Source: Natronosalvus caseinilyticus (GTDB lineage Archaea; Halobacteriota; Halobacteria; Halobacteriales; Natrialbaceae). Taken from it: a stretch of 64,000 nucleotides of DNA. The notes below the pieces were generated by a model that saw only the letters and a list, made by a program, of their open reading frames with translations, was not told where the DNA came from and did not search any database. Positions 44,581 through 52,976 of the stretch are shown here, piece by piece. Position 1 is the first letter of the stretch; every line of letters begins with the position of its first letter. The stretch covers positions 992,001 to 1,056,000 of the forward strand of contig NZ_CP071596.1 in the NCBI RefSeq assembly GCF_017357105.1, written 5' to 3'. A program made the translations under genes and the position numbers.

Positions 44581-45966
44581 ATGGAACCCCCCGTCACCGA
44601 CGCCGACCTCGCCTTCGAGCACGTTCCCGAGACCGACCAGTCGTTCGAGAACGCCCTCGAGAAGGCACGGAACGGGACGCGGCTCTCGGTCGACGACGCC
44701 GTCGAGTTGCTCACGACGGGGACCGACCGCGAGGGGATCGACCGCCAGCGCAAGGAGCGGGTGCTCGAGGCGGCCGACCACCGTCGCCAGGACGTCATCG
44801 GTGACGAGGTCACGTTCGTCGCCAACCTAAACAACAACGTCACGACCGCGTGCAACGTCGGCTGTCTCTTCTGTAACTTCAAGGACGCCGCCCACACGTT
44901 CGAGCGCGACTACGACGGCCCCGAGACGGCCGGGTTCACCAAGACACCCGCCGAATCGCGCGAGATCGTCGCCGACGCCGTCGAGCGCGGAATCTATGAG
45001 GTGACCTCGGTCTCGGGACTCCACCCCGCGTTCGCCCTCGACGACGAGCACCTCGAAATCCTCGAGGCCCACCCGGACCCGAAGGCGGTCAACTACAAAC
45101 CGCCCACCGCGTATGAAACCGATCCTGGCACCTACGCCGACCAGCTCGAGGCGATGAGCGTCGACGGCGTTCACGTCCACTCGATGACCCCCGAGGAGGG
45201 ATACCACGCCCGGCGGGGAACCGACTGGTCCTACGAGGAGGTGTACGGCCGACTGCAGGACGCCGGGCTGGATACGGTGCCGGGAACCGCTGCCGAGATC
45301 CTCGTCGACGAAGTGCGGGACGTCATTTGCCCCGGAAAGATTCGGACCGACGACTGGCTCGAGGCTATGGAAGCCGCCGCGAACGTCGGTCTCGGTCTGA
45401 CGGCGACGATCATGTACGGCCACGTCGAGAACGAGGCCCACCGCGCGATGCACCTGAAGGAAGTTCGCGACCTCCAGGAGCGCGTCGACGGGGCCATCAC
45501 CGAGTTCGTCCCCCTCTCGTTCGTCCACCAGAATACGCCGCTGTACGAACACGGCGTCGTCTCGGGCGGGGCCAGCCAGGACGAGGACGAACTGCTGATC
45601 GCCGTCTCGCGGCTCTTTCTCGACAACATCGACCACGTTCAGTCCTCGTGGGTCAAGTACGGCGACGAGGGCGGCCTGAAGATGCTCGCCTGCGGCGCCG
45701 ACGACTTCATGGGGACGATCCTCTCCGAGGAGATCACGACCCGCGCTGGGGGCGAACATGGCGAGTTCCGATCCTTCGAGGATTACGTCGACCTCGTCAC
45801 CTCGATCGGTCGCGTGCCGGTCGAGCGCTCGACTGACTACGAAACGCGGCGCGTGATCGACCCCAACGATCCGCCCTTCGGGCCGCGACTGGGACCGAAG
45901 GCCGACGGAACGCCGCTGCTCGAGGACGAGCGGGCCGCCGCTGGCGTGGAATCGGTCCCGGAGTAA
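44581..45966 (+). CDS. cofH: FO synthase subunit 2 (CofH)
   Basis: 461 residues. A radical-SAM enzyme with the iron-sulfur motif Cys91-x3-Cys95-x2-Cys98 (CNVGCLFC). It couples the ring part derived from tyrosine to the diaminouracil, making FO for cofactor F420, together with CofG. CofH identity rather than CofG or MqnE is inferred from the length, the YKPPTAYETDPGTYADQLEAM segment and LSFVHQNTPLY. CofG is not next to it. In the upstream region are two GAAAG/CTTTC words (44508-44515, 44536-44546) and a T-run TTTTTCC. No cofG lies in this window. Confidence 0.9.
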   Translation: MEPPVTDADLAFEHVPETDQSFENALEKARNGTRLSVDDAVELLTTGTDREGIDRQRKERVLEAADHRRQDVIGDEVTFVANLNNNVTTACNVGCLFCNFKDAAHTFERDYDGPETAGFTKTPAESREIVADAVERGIYEVTSVSGLHPAFALDDEHLEILEAHPDPKAVNYKPPTAYETDPGTYADQLEAMSVDGVHVHSMTPEEGYHARRGTDWSYEEVYGRLQDAGLDTVPGTAAEILVDEVRDVICPGKIRTDDWLEAMEAAANVGLGLTATIMYGHVENEAHRAMHLKEVRDLQERVDGAITEFVPLSFVHQNTPLYEHGVVSGGASQDEDELLIAVSRLFLDNIDHVQSSWVKYGDEGGLKMLACGADDFMGTILSEEITTRAGGEHGEFRSFEDYVDLVTSIGRVPVERSTDYETRRVIDPNDPPFGPRLGPKADGTPLLEDERAAAGVESVPE

Positions 45967-46038
45967 TCGAGGTGGCGTCGGCAAAGCGATCGAGAGCTAG
46001 GTGCGACGCCCGTACAGAATACTACTCTCTCGATCACA

Positions 46039-46053
46039 CTATACAAACTATAG
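46039..46053. repeat. 15-bp palindromic element, copy 2
   Basis: CTATACAAACTATAG, an inverted CTATA/TATAG pair, lies between cofH and the next small gene, 120 bases before its ATG. It matches 13 of 15 bases of the copy at 24168-24182. Confidence 0.6.
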
Positions 46054-46172
46054 TAGGCCTGGTTCGACGCTCAAGCGCCGATCGACCGCGAGCGGACACT
46101 CGGGTTCGTGCTCGAGTCCCACGTCGAGCGGACGTCGGGAAGTCTATCACTGGCGAGCGAAAAGTGACGCGT

Positions 46173-46457
46173 ATGAACCACCTCGCTCCCGCCAGCGGCG
46201 CCGAGAACCGCTGGCACCTGCCGAACCACGCCCACCTCGTCGTCTACGAGCGGGGCTCCGGCGAACGCGGCTTGCTCACGATTTACGACTGCGGGGCGGC
46301 ACAGAAACCACCCTCGGCCCAGTTGCTCGGAACGCTCGGGGCCGTCGACGTGCGCGCCGAACTCGAGACAACGCCGACTGGTCGAGTCGTCAGTCTGCGA
46401 GAGCCTGGCGTGCTCGAGGCTCTGGACGGTGACCGGTTTCGCATTCGGCGGCGATGA
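46173..46457 (+). CDS. Small conserved-looking haloarchaeal protein
   Basis: 94 residues. The sequence has alternating hydrophobic strands (HLVVYERGSGERGLLTIYDC, then VRAELETTPTGRVVSL), suggesting a small beta fold. It has one Cys (about 45) and no motif I recognise. A GAAAAGTGACGCG word stands immediately before the ATG. I cannot assign a function, and it is a plausible but unnamed gene. Confidence 0.6.
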   Translation: MNHLAPASGAENRWHLPNHAHLVVYERGSGERGLLTIYDCGAAQKPPSAQLLGTLGAVDVRAELETTPTGRVVSLREPGVLEALDGDRFRIRRR

Positions 46458-46530
46458 GTGAGCGCTCTCGGGGTTGGCCTCGAGCCGGCCGCGAGGGTAG
46501 CCAGAAATAACGAATCTCGAACCACGAACC

Positions 46531-46554
46531 GGAATCGGAATCGGAATCGGAATC
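46531..46554. repeat. Four tandem copies of GGAATC
   Basis: A 6-bp microsatellite with four perfect copies lies in the short gap before the next gene, with related CGAATCACGA words on both sides. It does not lie in a coding frame that I support. Confidence 0.8.
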
Positions 46555-46612
46555 ACGACCCCGAATCACGAACCGCACGTTTCTTATCACCCCTGCCCTA
46601 CCACCCGAACGA

Positions 46613-47362
46613 ATGGAACAGTCAGTCCTGCTCACGGGGGCTGGAGGCCGCGTCGGGACCGCGATCCTCGACCGCCTCGCCGACGACTACTACTGGCGGC
46701 TGCTCGACCGCGAGCCACTGACCGGCGAGTACGCGGCGGACCACGAGTGCGTCGTCGCCGACATCGTCGACGAGACGGCCGTCCGCGAGGCCATGGAGGA
46801 CGTCGACGTCGTCATCCACCTCGCGGGCGACCCGCGTCCGGAGGCCCCGTGGGACAGCGTGTTGCGAAACAACATCGACGGTACCCAGACGGTCCTCGAG
46901 GCCGCCGTCGGCGCCGGCGTCGAGAAGGTCGTCTTCGCCTCCTCGAACCACGCCGTCGGTGCCTTCGAGACCGACGAGCGAACCCCGGACCTCTACCGCG
47001 TCCACGACGAGTTCCGCCTCGACGGGACGGAACTCCCCCGCCCCGGCAACCTCTACGGCGTCTCGAAGGCCGCCGGGGAGACCCTTGGCCGGTACTACCA
47101 CGACGAGTACGGCCTCTCGGTGTGTTGCGTCCGAATCGGGAACCTCACGAAGGACCACCCGCCCGTCGATTACGAGCGCGGGCAGGCGATGTGGCTCTCC
47201 TACCGGGACTGCGCCCACCTCTTCGACCGGACGATCGAGGCCGACTACGGTTACGAGATCGTCTACGGCATCTCCGACAACGACCGTAAGTACTACTCGC
47301 TCGAGCGCGCTCGCGAGGTGCTGGGGTACGAGCCGCGGGACAACTCGGCGGCCCACGAGTAA
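46613..47362 (+). CDS. NAD-dependent glucose-6-phosphate dehydrogenase/uronate dehydrogenase-like (Azf type)
   Basis: 249 residues of the extended SDR family. The NAD motif TGAGGRVG is at 8-15, the catalytic Tyr148 and Lys152 in LYGVSKA, with a Ser at about 110. Haloferax Azf is an NAD-dependent glucose-6-phosphate dehydrogenase and is very close to uronate dehydrogenases in this family. Length and the DPRPEAPWDSV and SSNHAVG segments match. The reaction is oxidation of a sugar at C1. I prefer not to commit to Azf rather than uronate dehydrogenase. Confidence 0.85.
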   Translation: MEQSVLLTGAGGRVGTAILDRLADDYYWRLLDREPLTGEYAADHECVVADIVDETAVREAMEDVDVVIHLAGDPRPEAPWDSVLRNNIDGTQTVLEAAVGAGVEKVVFASSNHAVGAFETDERTPDLYRVHDEFRLDGTELPRPGNLYGVSKAAGETLGRYYHDEYGLSVCCVRIGNLTKDHPPVDYERGQAMWLSYRDCAHLFDRTIEADYGYEIVYGISDNDRKYYSLERAREVLGYEPRDNSAAHE

Positions 47363-47418
47363 GGCGGCGGTTGCGAGATGTTAGCTTCTGTAGCGCTCAC
47401 ATCCACCTTCTGCAGTAC

Positions 47419-47925
47419 TTACATCCGCAAGAACTGCGCGTGGCGCGTCCCCTCGAGCTCGAGGACGTGCTCGGCCTCGACGAACCCGGCGTCGATCGCC
47501 ACCGACACGGTTTCCTCACCGACCAGGTTGGCGACGCTCGCCCGCGAGAGGCTGTCGACGACCGCCTCCTCGTCGACCGCGTCGGCCCCCTCGCCGTAGA
47601 AGTCCTCGGTGACGGTGATGGAGGCGCGACCGTCCGCGGCCTCGAAGGATTCGCCGAGGACGTTCCGATCACAGACCGAGACGAGCAGGCCTTTGGGCGT
47701 CTGGCGCTCGACGAGTAACATCGGGCCATCGTCGGTGTCCTCACCAACCCCAGCGCCGGTATCCGTGTCCACCTCGTCGTCGTTCTCGCCAGCCGAAGCA
47801 TTGGCGTCCGCGTTCACTTCGCCGACGTCCTCACTGGCCTCAATCTCGGCGTCCACGTTCGAGTCGACGCTCCTCTCGAGCGCGTCTTCGTCCGATACGA
47901 GGTCGTCGTCCGCTTCTGAGTTCAT
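47419..47925 (-). CDS. DUF424 protein with long acidic N-terminal extension
   Basis: 168 residues from ATG 47925. The DUF424 domain, about 100 residues (LLVERQTPKGLLVSVCDRNVLGE, ITVTEDFYG, EAVVDSLSRASVANLVG), starts around residue 69. An ATG at 47721 (residue 69) would give a protein of normal DUF424 size. The extension is Asp/Glu/Ala-rich and could be translated, because no stop interrupts it and the start of the open frame overlaps the TPR-gene stop. DUF424 proteins are conserved in archaea and have no firmly assigned function. Confidence 0.75.
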   Translation of the reverse strand: MNSEADDDLVSDEDALERSVDSNVDAEIEASEDVGEVNADANASAGENDDEVDTDTGAGVGEDTDDGPMLLVERQTPKGLLVSVCDRNVLGESFEAADGRASITVTEDFYGEGADAVDEEAVVDSLSRASVANLVGEETVSVAIDAGFVEAEHVLELEGTRHAQFLRM

Positions 47926-47936
47926 CGACGTCACGA

Positions 47937-48734
47937 TCACTCACGCATCTGCTCGCGCTCTTCGACCAGTTGCTGTTCGGCCTGCTCGCGCAGCTCGTTC
48001 GCCTCCTCGGCGAGCGCCTCGGCCTGCTCGTCCTCGCCTAGCTCCTCGAGAATCCGGGCTTTCTCCTCGAGAACCGGTGCGTTCCGGAGCCCCAGCCTGA
48101 TCGCGTTGTCGATGGAGTGGAGCGCGTCCTCGGTGAGGCCCCGGTCGGCCAGGAAGAACGCCCGGTTGTACCAGCCCTCGGCGAAGCGGTCGTCGACCTC
48201 GACGGCCCGCTCGGCGTGGTCGAGTGCTTCGGCCGTCTCGCCGAACTCCCATAGGGCGTAGGCGAGATTGGTGTGGGCGGTCGCGGTGTGTTCGGGCGAG
48301 GAGCGATCGTACTCGCCGGCCTCCTCCTCCGCTTCGCGGGCGATGCGGAGCGCCTCGCGGTGGGCGCCGATGGCCTCGTCGTACTCCTCGAGTTCGGCGT
48401 GGGCGACTCCCTTGTTGACCCAGGCCTCCTGTTCCGTGGCGGGGTCGTCGGTGAACCGGGCGGCGCGCTCGAAGGCTTCGGTGGCCTGCTCGTAGCGGTT
48501 GATCTGCGTATAACTGAGGCCGACGTCGATCAGTTCCTGGGCGTCGACGTCCTCGGCCCCGATCTGGCGCTCGTCGAGCATGTCGGCGAGCGCCCGCGAG
48601 TCGATCGGGTCGACCCGCGAGGGATCGACGTCGAGTTCGGGCGGATCGAGGTCGAACTCCTCGTAGGATTCGTCGAAGCCGGCACCCTCCGAAAATCGGT
48701 GCCTGCGATCTGACTCCTCCTCTCGGTCGGTCAT
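47937..48734 (-). CDS. Tetratricopeptide-repeat protein
   Basis: 265 residues. About five TPR-like helical pairs occupy residues 65-245: ELIDVGLSYTQINRYEQATEAFERA, EAWVNKGVAHAELEEYDEAI, NLAYALWEFGETAEALDHAERAV, and EGWYNRAFFLADRGLTEDALHSI. The first 60 residues are acidic and without repeats, and the last 25 are Glu/Gln-rich. Such proteins scaffold protein complexes. Its stop overlaps the GTG that opens the DUF424 frame, so the two are probably one operon. Confidence 0.88.
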   Translation of the reverse strand: MTDREEESDRRHRFSEGAGFDESYEEFDLDPPELDVDPSRVDPIDSRALADMLDERQIGAEDVDAQELIDVGLSYTQINRYEQATEAFERAARFTDDPATEQEAWVNKGVAHAELEEYDEAIGAHREALRIAREAEEEAGEYDRSSPEHTATAHTNLAYALWEFGETAEALDHAERAVEVDDRFAEGWYNRAFFLADRGLTEDALHSIDNAIRLGLRNAPVLEEKARILEELGEDEQAEALAEEANELREQAEQQLVEEREQMRE

Positions 48735-48900
48735 GTACCTGGGTTGGATTGCTGGCGGGTTAAGGCCTGCGTTCGGGTCGCTGTCGAGTCGAGGACTGCG
48801 ACCTCGAGTGGAGGCCAAGAGACGAGGCGACGAAGAGACGAGGCGACGAAGACACGAGGAATTCTCATGTATTAAGTACGGGCCCGCAAAATTCGCGGGT

Positions 48901-49893
48901 ATGCAAACGCTCCTGCTGGACAGCGAGGACGTCGACGAGAACGCGATGATGGCGGACGTCATCGGTGCGGTCGAGGACGCCTTCGCCGCCTACGAGCGCG
49001 GGGACGCACAGATGCCGGCGAAGTCCTACATCGACCTCCCGCAGTACAACGGGGACTTCCGGTCGATGCCCGCCTACCTCGACGCTGGGGACTGGGACGC
49101 CGCCGGGCTGAAGTGGGTCAACGTCCACCCCGACAATCCCGGCGACCACGACCTGCCGACCGTGATGGGGACGATGATCTACTCCGACCCCGAAACCGCG
49201 TTCCCGCTCGCGGTGATGGACGGCACCGAACTCACGATGAAACGCACCGGCGCGGCGGCCGCCGTCGCGACGGACTACCTGGCCGTCGAGGACGCCACGA
49301 GCCTTGGCATCGTCGGCGCCGGCGTCCAGTCGTACACCCAGCTCGACGCCATTGCCCAGATTCGCCCCATCGAGGAGGTCGTCGTCAGCGACCTGGACGA
49401 CGAGCGCGTCCGGCGATTTATCGACACCTACGGCGACGAGTTCGACGTGCGCGAGGGATCGATCAGCGAGGCCGGCCACTGCGACGTGCTCTCGACGGTG
49501 ACGCCCGTCGAGACGCCCATCGTCGGTCCCGACGACGTCGGCGAGCATACCCACATCAACGCGATGGGGGCCGACGCCGAAGGCAAGCACGAACTGGCCG
49601 ACGATCTCCTCCGGGGCGCCCGTATCGTCATCGACGACCACAAGCAGTGCACCCACTCCGGCGAGATCAACGTCCCCTACAACGAGGGCGTCCTCACCGA
49701 CGACGACATCTACGGCGAGATCGGCCAGATCGTCGTCGGCGAGAAGACCGGCCGCGACGCCGACACCGGCGTCACCGTCTTCGACTCGACCGGCCTCGCG
49801 ATCCAGGACGTCGCGGCCGCTCACGTCGTCTACGAACAGGCCGCGAACAACGAGAACGGCTCGCCGTTCGACCTCGTTGGCGTCCAGAAGTAG
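48901..49893 (+). CDS. Alanine dehydrogenase/ornithine cyclodeaminase-family enzyme
   Basis: 330 residues of the mu-crystallin/ornithine cyclodeaminase fold. Lys71 (LKWVNVHP) is the expected substrate-binding residue. The NAD(P) fold starts at GIVGAGVQS (136-144). It most resembles the archaeal alanine dehydrogenase branch, which reductively aminates pyruvate. The NAMGAD segment near 220 is the usual loop. A role in alanine or another amino-acid interconversion is likely. The start ATG at 48901 is close to a promoter-like TATTAAG word at 48871-48877. Confidence 0.88.
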   Translation: MQTLLLDSEDVDENAMMADVIGAVEDAFAAYERGDAQMPAKSYIDLPQYNGDFRSMPAYLDAGDWDAAGLKWVNVHPDNPGDHDLPTVMGTMIYSDPETAFPLAVMDGTELTMKRTGAAAAVATDYLAVEDATSLGIVGAGVQSYTQLDAIAQIRPIEEVVVSDLDDERVRRFIDTYGDEFDVREGSISEAGHCDVLSTVTPVETPIVGPDDVGEHTHINAMGADAEGKHELADDLLRGARIVIDDHKQCTHSGEINVPYNEGVLTDDDIYGEIGQIVVGEKTGRDADTGVTVFDSTGLAIQDVAAAHVVYEQAANNENGSPFDLVGVQK

Positions 49894-49942
49894 GCTCGAG
49901 ACGGCCATCGAGACTTCCACCGGACGATAGAGTCGGGGGACG

Positions 49943-50428
49943 TCACCGTGATCGAATCCGATCGACCACTACGTTGCCGTCTTCGGTAATTCTGACAACC
50001 CACTGCTCACCGGCCGTTTCTACGTACCTCTCCTCGAGCGATTCGACGTACTCATCGTTCGCTTCAGAATCGACGGTTCCTCGAATCGTGTATTCACCAG
50101 GTGACTGTATCACGTCCTCCAAAACGTGACGAGTAGGGTGATCGGAAGAAGCGGCGATCGAAATATTCTCAGAGTAGATCACGCTCGAGTTCTTGACGAC
50201 CTGGACGGTCACGTCGTGTGCGCGATCGTGTCGATTTTCGACCAACAGGTCCGGCGGTTTATCATCAATCCGGCAATACGTCGGCGTTGGATCTCCTTTC
50301 GTAGTATCCGTATAGCAAACTTCGTCCGACGGATCGGATTCGCCTCCGCCGTTCGACGGTGAAATACCGCCAAGGCATCCCGAAACCGCAACCAGAATTA
50401 CGACAAATAGAAGCACGGATCGACCCAT
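49943..50428 (-). CDS. Small exported lipoprotein
   Basis: 161 residues. A short hydrophobic signal of 15 residues ends in the lipobox VSGC (Cys18), without a twin Arg, so it probably uses the Sec route. The mature part has a beta-strand pattern with DLLVENRHDRAHDVTVQVV, VIYSENISIA and GEYTIRGTVDSEAN, like cell-surface Ig-type domains. Codon usage is more AT-rich than in neighbouring genes, which may mean recent transfer or weak selection. An unidentified function. Confidence 0.75.
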   Translation of the reverse strand: MGRSVLLFVVILVAVSGCLGGISPSNGGGESDPSDEVCYTDTTKGDPTPTYCRIDDKPPDLLVENRHDRAHDVTVQVVKNSSVIYSENISIAASSDHPTRHVLEDVIQSPGEYTIRGTVDSEANDEYVESLEERYVETAGEQWVVRITEDGNVVVDRIRSR

Positions 50429-50505
50429 AATACTGGTTAAATTACCGTTAGTAAATAGCTTCGGCACGGTAGCAACGCTATTTTCTCGGATGCGGTAAAA
50501 GAGGT

Positions 50506-51285
50506 CTACTCGAGCAGTTCGGCAAACCCAAAGTTCGGCTTCACGTCCTCGACGCGAACCCGGACGGTCTCTCCCTCCTCGGTCCCGGCGACGAACAGCC
50601 GATAGCCCTCCACCGACGCGATACCGTCGCCCTCCGAGCCCGTGTCGATAATCTCGACCTCGAGTTCCTCGCCTACCTCCACGGGGGCGGTCAGGCGTCC
50701 CTTGGCGAGGAGGTAAATCTCGGAGGAAGACTGTCGGGAGGCGTCGGGACTGGTCGCCCTGACGTACTGGAACTCGTCCTCGATATCCGCCCGGAGGGCG
50801 TCGACGTCCGGTCCCTCGAACACCTTCACCGCGAAGTTGCTGCCCGTGTCGAGCAACTCGAGGGCCGTCTCGAAGGCCATCCGGGCGAGGTAGAGCGAGC
50901 GCGCCTGATCTAGGGAGTACTCCCCGGACATGTTCGGCGCCATGTCCGAGACGACGCAGTCGACGGGGCCGTCCGCGGCGTCGAGGACTCGCTTCAGGGT
51001 CTTCTCCTGGGTCATGTCCCCCCGGAGCGTCTCCGTGCGGTCGGCGAGTTCGGGATCCTCGAGATCCTTGATTCGCTGGAGGTCGACGCCGATGACTCGC
51101 CCGCGGGGGCCGACTTTCTCGGCGGCGACCTGGAGCCAGCCGCCGGGGGCCGCCCCGAGGTCGACCACGGTGTCGCCGCCCTCGATCAGCGACTCGAGGT
51201 CGTCGAGCTGTTTGAGCTTGTACGCGGCTCTCGAGCGGTAGCCCTGCTGTTTCGCGCGGTTGTAGTAGTCGTCGCGTCGTGTCAT
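50506..51285 (-). CDS. rlmE: 23S rRNA 2'-O-methyltransferase RlmE (FtsJ) with TRAM domain
   Basis: 259 residues. The SAM fold has VDLGAAPGGW (41-50) and the catalytic tetrad Lys23, Asp114 (SDMAPN), Lys154 (FAVKVF) and Glu189 (SSEIYLL). In bacteria it methylates U2552 in the A-loop of 23S rRNA. The C-terminal 55 residues form a TRAM domain for RNA binding, a fusion known in haloarchaeal RlmE. Basic N-terminus (RRDDYYNRAKQQGYRSRAAYK) binds RNA. Its only close same-strand neighbour is the lipoprotein gene downstream. Confidence 0.95.
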   Translation of the reverse strand: MTRRDDYYNRAKQQGYRSRAAYKLKQLDDLESLIEGGDTVVDLGAAPGGWLQVAAEKVGPRGRVIGVDLQRIKDLEDPELADRTETLRGDMTQEKTLKRVLDAADGPVDCVVSDMAPNMSGEYSLDQARSLYLARMAFETALELLDTGSNFAVKVFEGPDVDALRADIEDEFQYVRATSPDASRQSSSEIYLLAKGRLTAPVEVGEELEVEIIDTGSEGDGIASVEGYRLFVAGTEEGETVRVRVEDVKPNFGFAELLE

Positions 51286-51663
51286 AGGTGCGTCACTGAA
51301 ATTCGTGTCACGTTCCGTGTCGGAACGGTCGGCGGATTTGCGTTCATACGAAATGAGACGCCCCCGACTCGGAAAGGTACATCGGATAGTATCGATCCGG
51401 TCGTCGGGCTCTCACAAGCGTCTTATCACTGAGCATGAACAAGGCGCCTGCGAACGTAGCGAGCGTTCCGCACTCGCCCAGTCACGAAACCGACGAGTTC
51501 GAATGATCTTGAGACATCTAACTCGTTCTGCCCGTCGATTTTCGCCTCGAGGGTCTCACCTAATGCGTTCATTTTTCGGGACTGACGGAGAATCCCCGAG
51601 GCTCGACCTCGAAACAATTCAGTACTCGAAGCAGGAGACCGCTCGCCGTTACATCTATTGCGT
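51286..51663. other. 378-base stretch without a convincing gene
   Basis: Between RlmE and the toxin-antitoxin genes. Short frames are out-of-phase in composition. A minus-strand piece (about 51515-51570) would read MNALGETLEAKIDGQNELDV, which looks protein-like for 20 residues but has no clear continuation and may be a remnant. GC content is lower than around it, fitting an old insertion boundary. Confidence 0.4.
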
Positions 51664-51687
51664 ATCGTAACGTGGTTAATCGTAACG
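51664..51687 (+). promoter_or_regulatory. Direct-repeat operator before the toxin-antitoxin operon
   Basis: ATCGTAACG occurs twice, at 51664-51672 and 51679-51687, with a 15-base spacing, and the second copy ends directly at the antitoxin ATG (51688). Such a pair could be the autoregulatory site of a ribbon-helix-helix antitoxin. Confidence 0.5.
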
Positions 51688-51981
51688 ATGAAAACGGTCA
51701 CTACGCGCATCCCGGAGGACGACGAGGAGGCCCTCGCCGAACTCGAGACGGAGCTGAGTGCTGATCGGTCGGAGGTGCTTCGCCGGCTGATTCGACAGGG
51801 CCTCGAAGACTGGCGCAAAGAGCGGGCACTCGACCGGCTCCGTGACCACCGCATTACGCTGCGGAAGGCAGCAGAGCTGGCAGACGTCTCGTACGTCGAG
51901 ATGTTGACCCTCGCTTCTGAAGAGGGGATCGACGTCGGGTACACGACGGACGACCTCGAACGGGACCTCGATCGCATCTAA
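51688..51981 (+). CDS. Antitoxin: ribbon-helix-helix plus UPF0175-like
   Basis: 97 residues. The first 45 residues have a ribbon-helix-helix pattern (TRIPEDDEEALAELETELSADRSEVLRRLI). The remainder (HRITLRKAAELADVSYVEMLTLASEEGIDVGYTTDDLERDL) matches UPF0175-type antitoxins. It should bind DNA and neutralise the partner. Its stop overlaps the toxin ATG by one base. The operon start carries a direct-repeat element. Confidence 0.85.
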   Translation: MKTVTTRIPEDDEEALAELETELSADRSEVLRRLIRQGLEDWRKERALDRLRDHRITLRKAAELADVSYVEMLTLASEEGIDVGYTTDDLERDLDRI

Positions 51982-52469
51982 TGGTCGTCGTCGATTCCTC
52001 CGCACTGATTCCGCTCGCATGGGTCGGACGACTCGACCTCGTCTCGACCGCATTCGATGATATTCGAACGACGGAAGCGGTTCGGGCGGAAGTCCTCACC
52101 GAAGGGAAGCGGGGTACTGCGACGCTCGACGAGTTTCTGGCGGACGTCGCCGTTCACGGAACGCCAGACGCAGCCGACGACGTGGCGTCGATGGAAGGAA
52201 TTGCAGTGGCCGACGCGTCAGTGATCTTGCTGGCAGCGGCTGATGAGGAGGTCCTTCTCGCTAACGACAAAGGGCTGCTCGAGGTTGCCCGAAGCCACGG
52301 CGTCGAGTGCTGGTGGGTGACGACGCTATTGCTCAGCTGTACAAGCGACGGAGATTTGACGGCGGAGGAGGCAACCGACGTCCTGTACGACCTCGTGAAC
52401 GAGGGAATGAACCTGCACCCGAAAGTCTACACGCAGGTGCAAAAGAAGCTCCGAGAGCTGGGGGACTGA
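51981..52469 (+). CDS. PIN-like toxin (DUF3368 type)
   Basis: 162 residues. A PIN-family pattern: VVVDSSALIPLAWVGRLDL at the start with Asp5 as likely metal ligand, TTEAVRAEV (conserved Glu near 37), ADASVILLAAADEEVLLANDKGLLEVA with Asp77 and Asp95 completing the acidic site. In UPF0175/DUF3368 pairs the protein is presumed to be a ribonuclease toxin. It is translated with its antitoxin through a one-base overlap. It is encoded about 500 bases from the tRNA-Ser tail repeats, a site favoured by mobile DNA. Confidence 0.8.
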   Translation: MVVVDSSALIPLAWVGRLDLVSTAFDDIRTTEAVRAEVLTEGKRGTATLDEFLADVAVHGTPDAADDVASMEGIAVADASVILLAAADEEVLLANDKGLLEVARSHGVECWWVTTLLLSCTSDGDLTAEEATDVLYDLVNEGMNLHPKVYTQVQKKLRELGD

Positions 52470-52662
52470 GTCAGTCGTCTCTCTCCCTCTCTTTCGTTCC
52501 ATCAGACCCCACCTCGAGTCTCGACTCCTCGGTTCGCCGTGCGTTCGAACGCTAGATGGTGGGCGCGATAGCCGGTCATGCTCGAGTGGACGCGCTCGAA
52601 GGGTAAGCGGTAAGGCTCGACGCAATCGATCCCGCCACTCGCGAGTTGCTCGCGACAATAGA

Positions 52663-52976
52663 CGCCGGGACAGGGATTTGAACCACGCGTAGACGGTCCT
52701 GCTCGCTCGCTTCGCTCGCTGTGCGGGCTCCGACTTCTCACGTTCAAACTCTGATTACGTCGTTTCGTGATTTCGGATTGCTCACGTCGCTACGCGCCGT
52801 TCACAGGACGTGGAATCACGAAAACGCCAAGACAGGGATTTGAACCGCGGTCGGACGTGCTCGCTCGCTTCGCTCGCTGTGCGCGACCTCCCTGATTCAA
52901 ATCCCTTCGTTCGCGTTTCTCGCGTCACGGTCGCTCGCGTCGCTACGTGCCGCTCGCGGGGGTTGTACGCGAGAAA
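52663..52976 (-). repeat. tRNA-Ser tail repeat array (two units)
   Basis: Two extra copies of the 16-base tRNA-Ser tail lie at 52669-52684 and 52832-52847 (true copy 52983-52998). Both are followed by one identical 25-base block (52701-52725 and 52860-52884). In unit two an inverted T-arm copy is at 52895-52906 and a perfect 13-bp stem (52914-52926 with 52967-52979) overlaps the mature tRNA end. Each unit is about 150-165 bases. Confidence 0.88.

Noticed and set aside
51426-51977. Minus-strand 183-codon frame over the toxin-antitoxin operon
   Set aside because: It runs across the well-supported operon in antisense and is Ser/Arg-rich. Only a 20-residue stretch looks protein-like.
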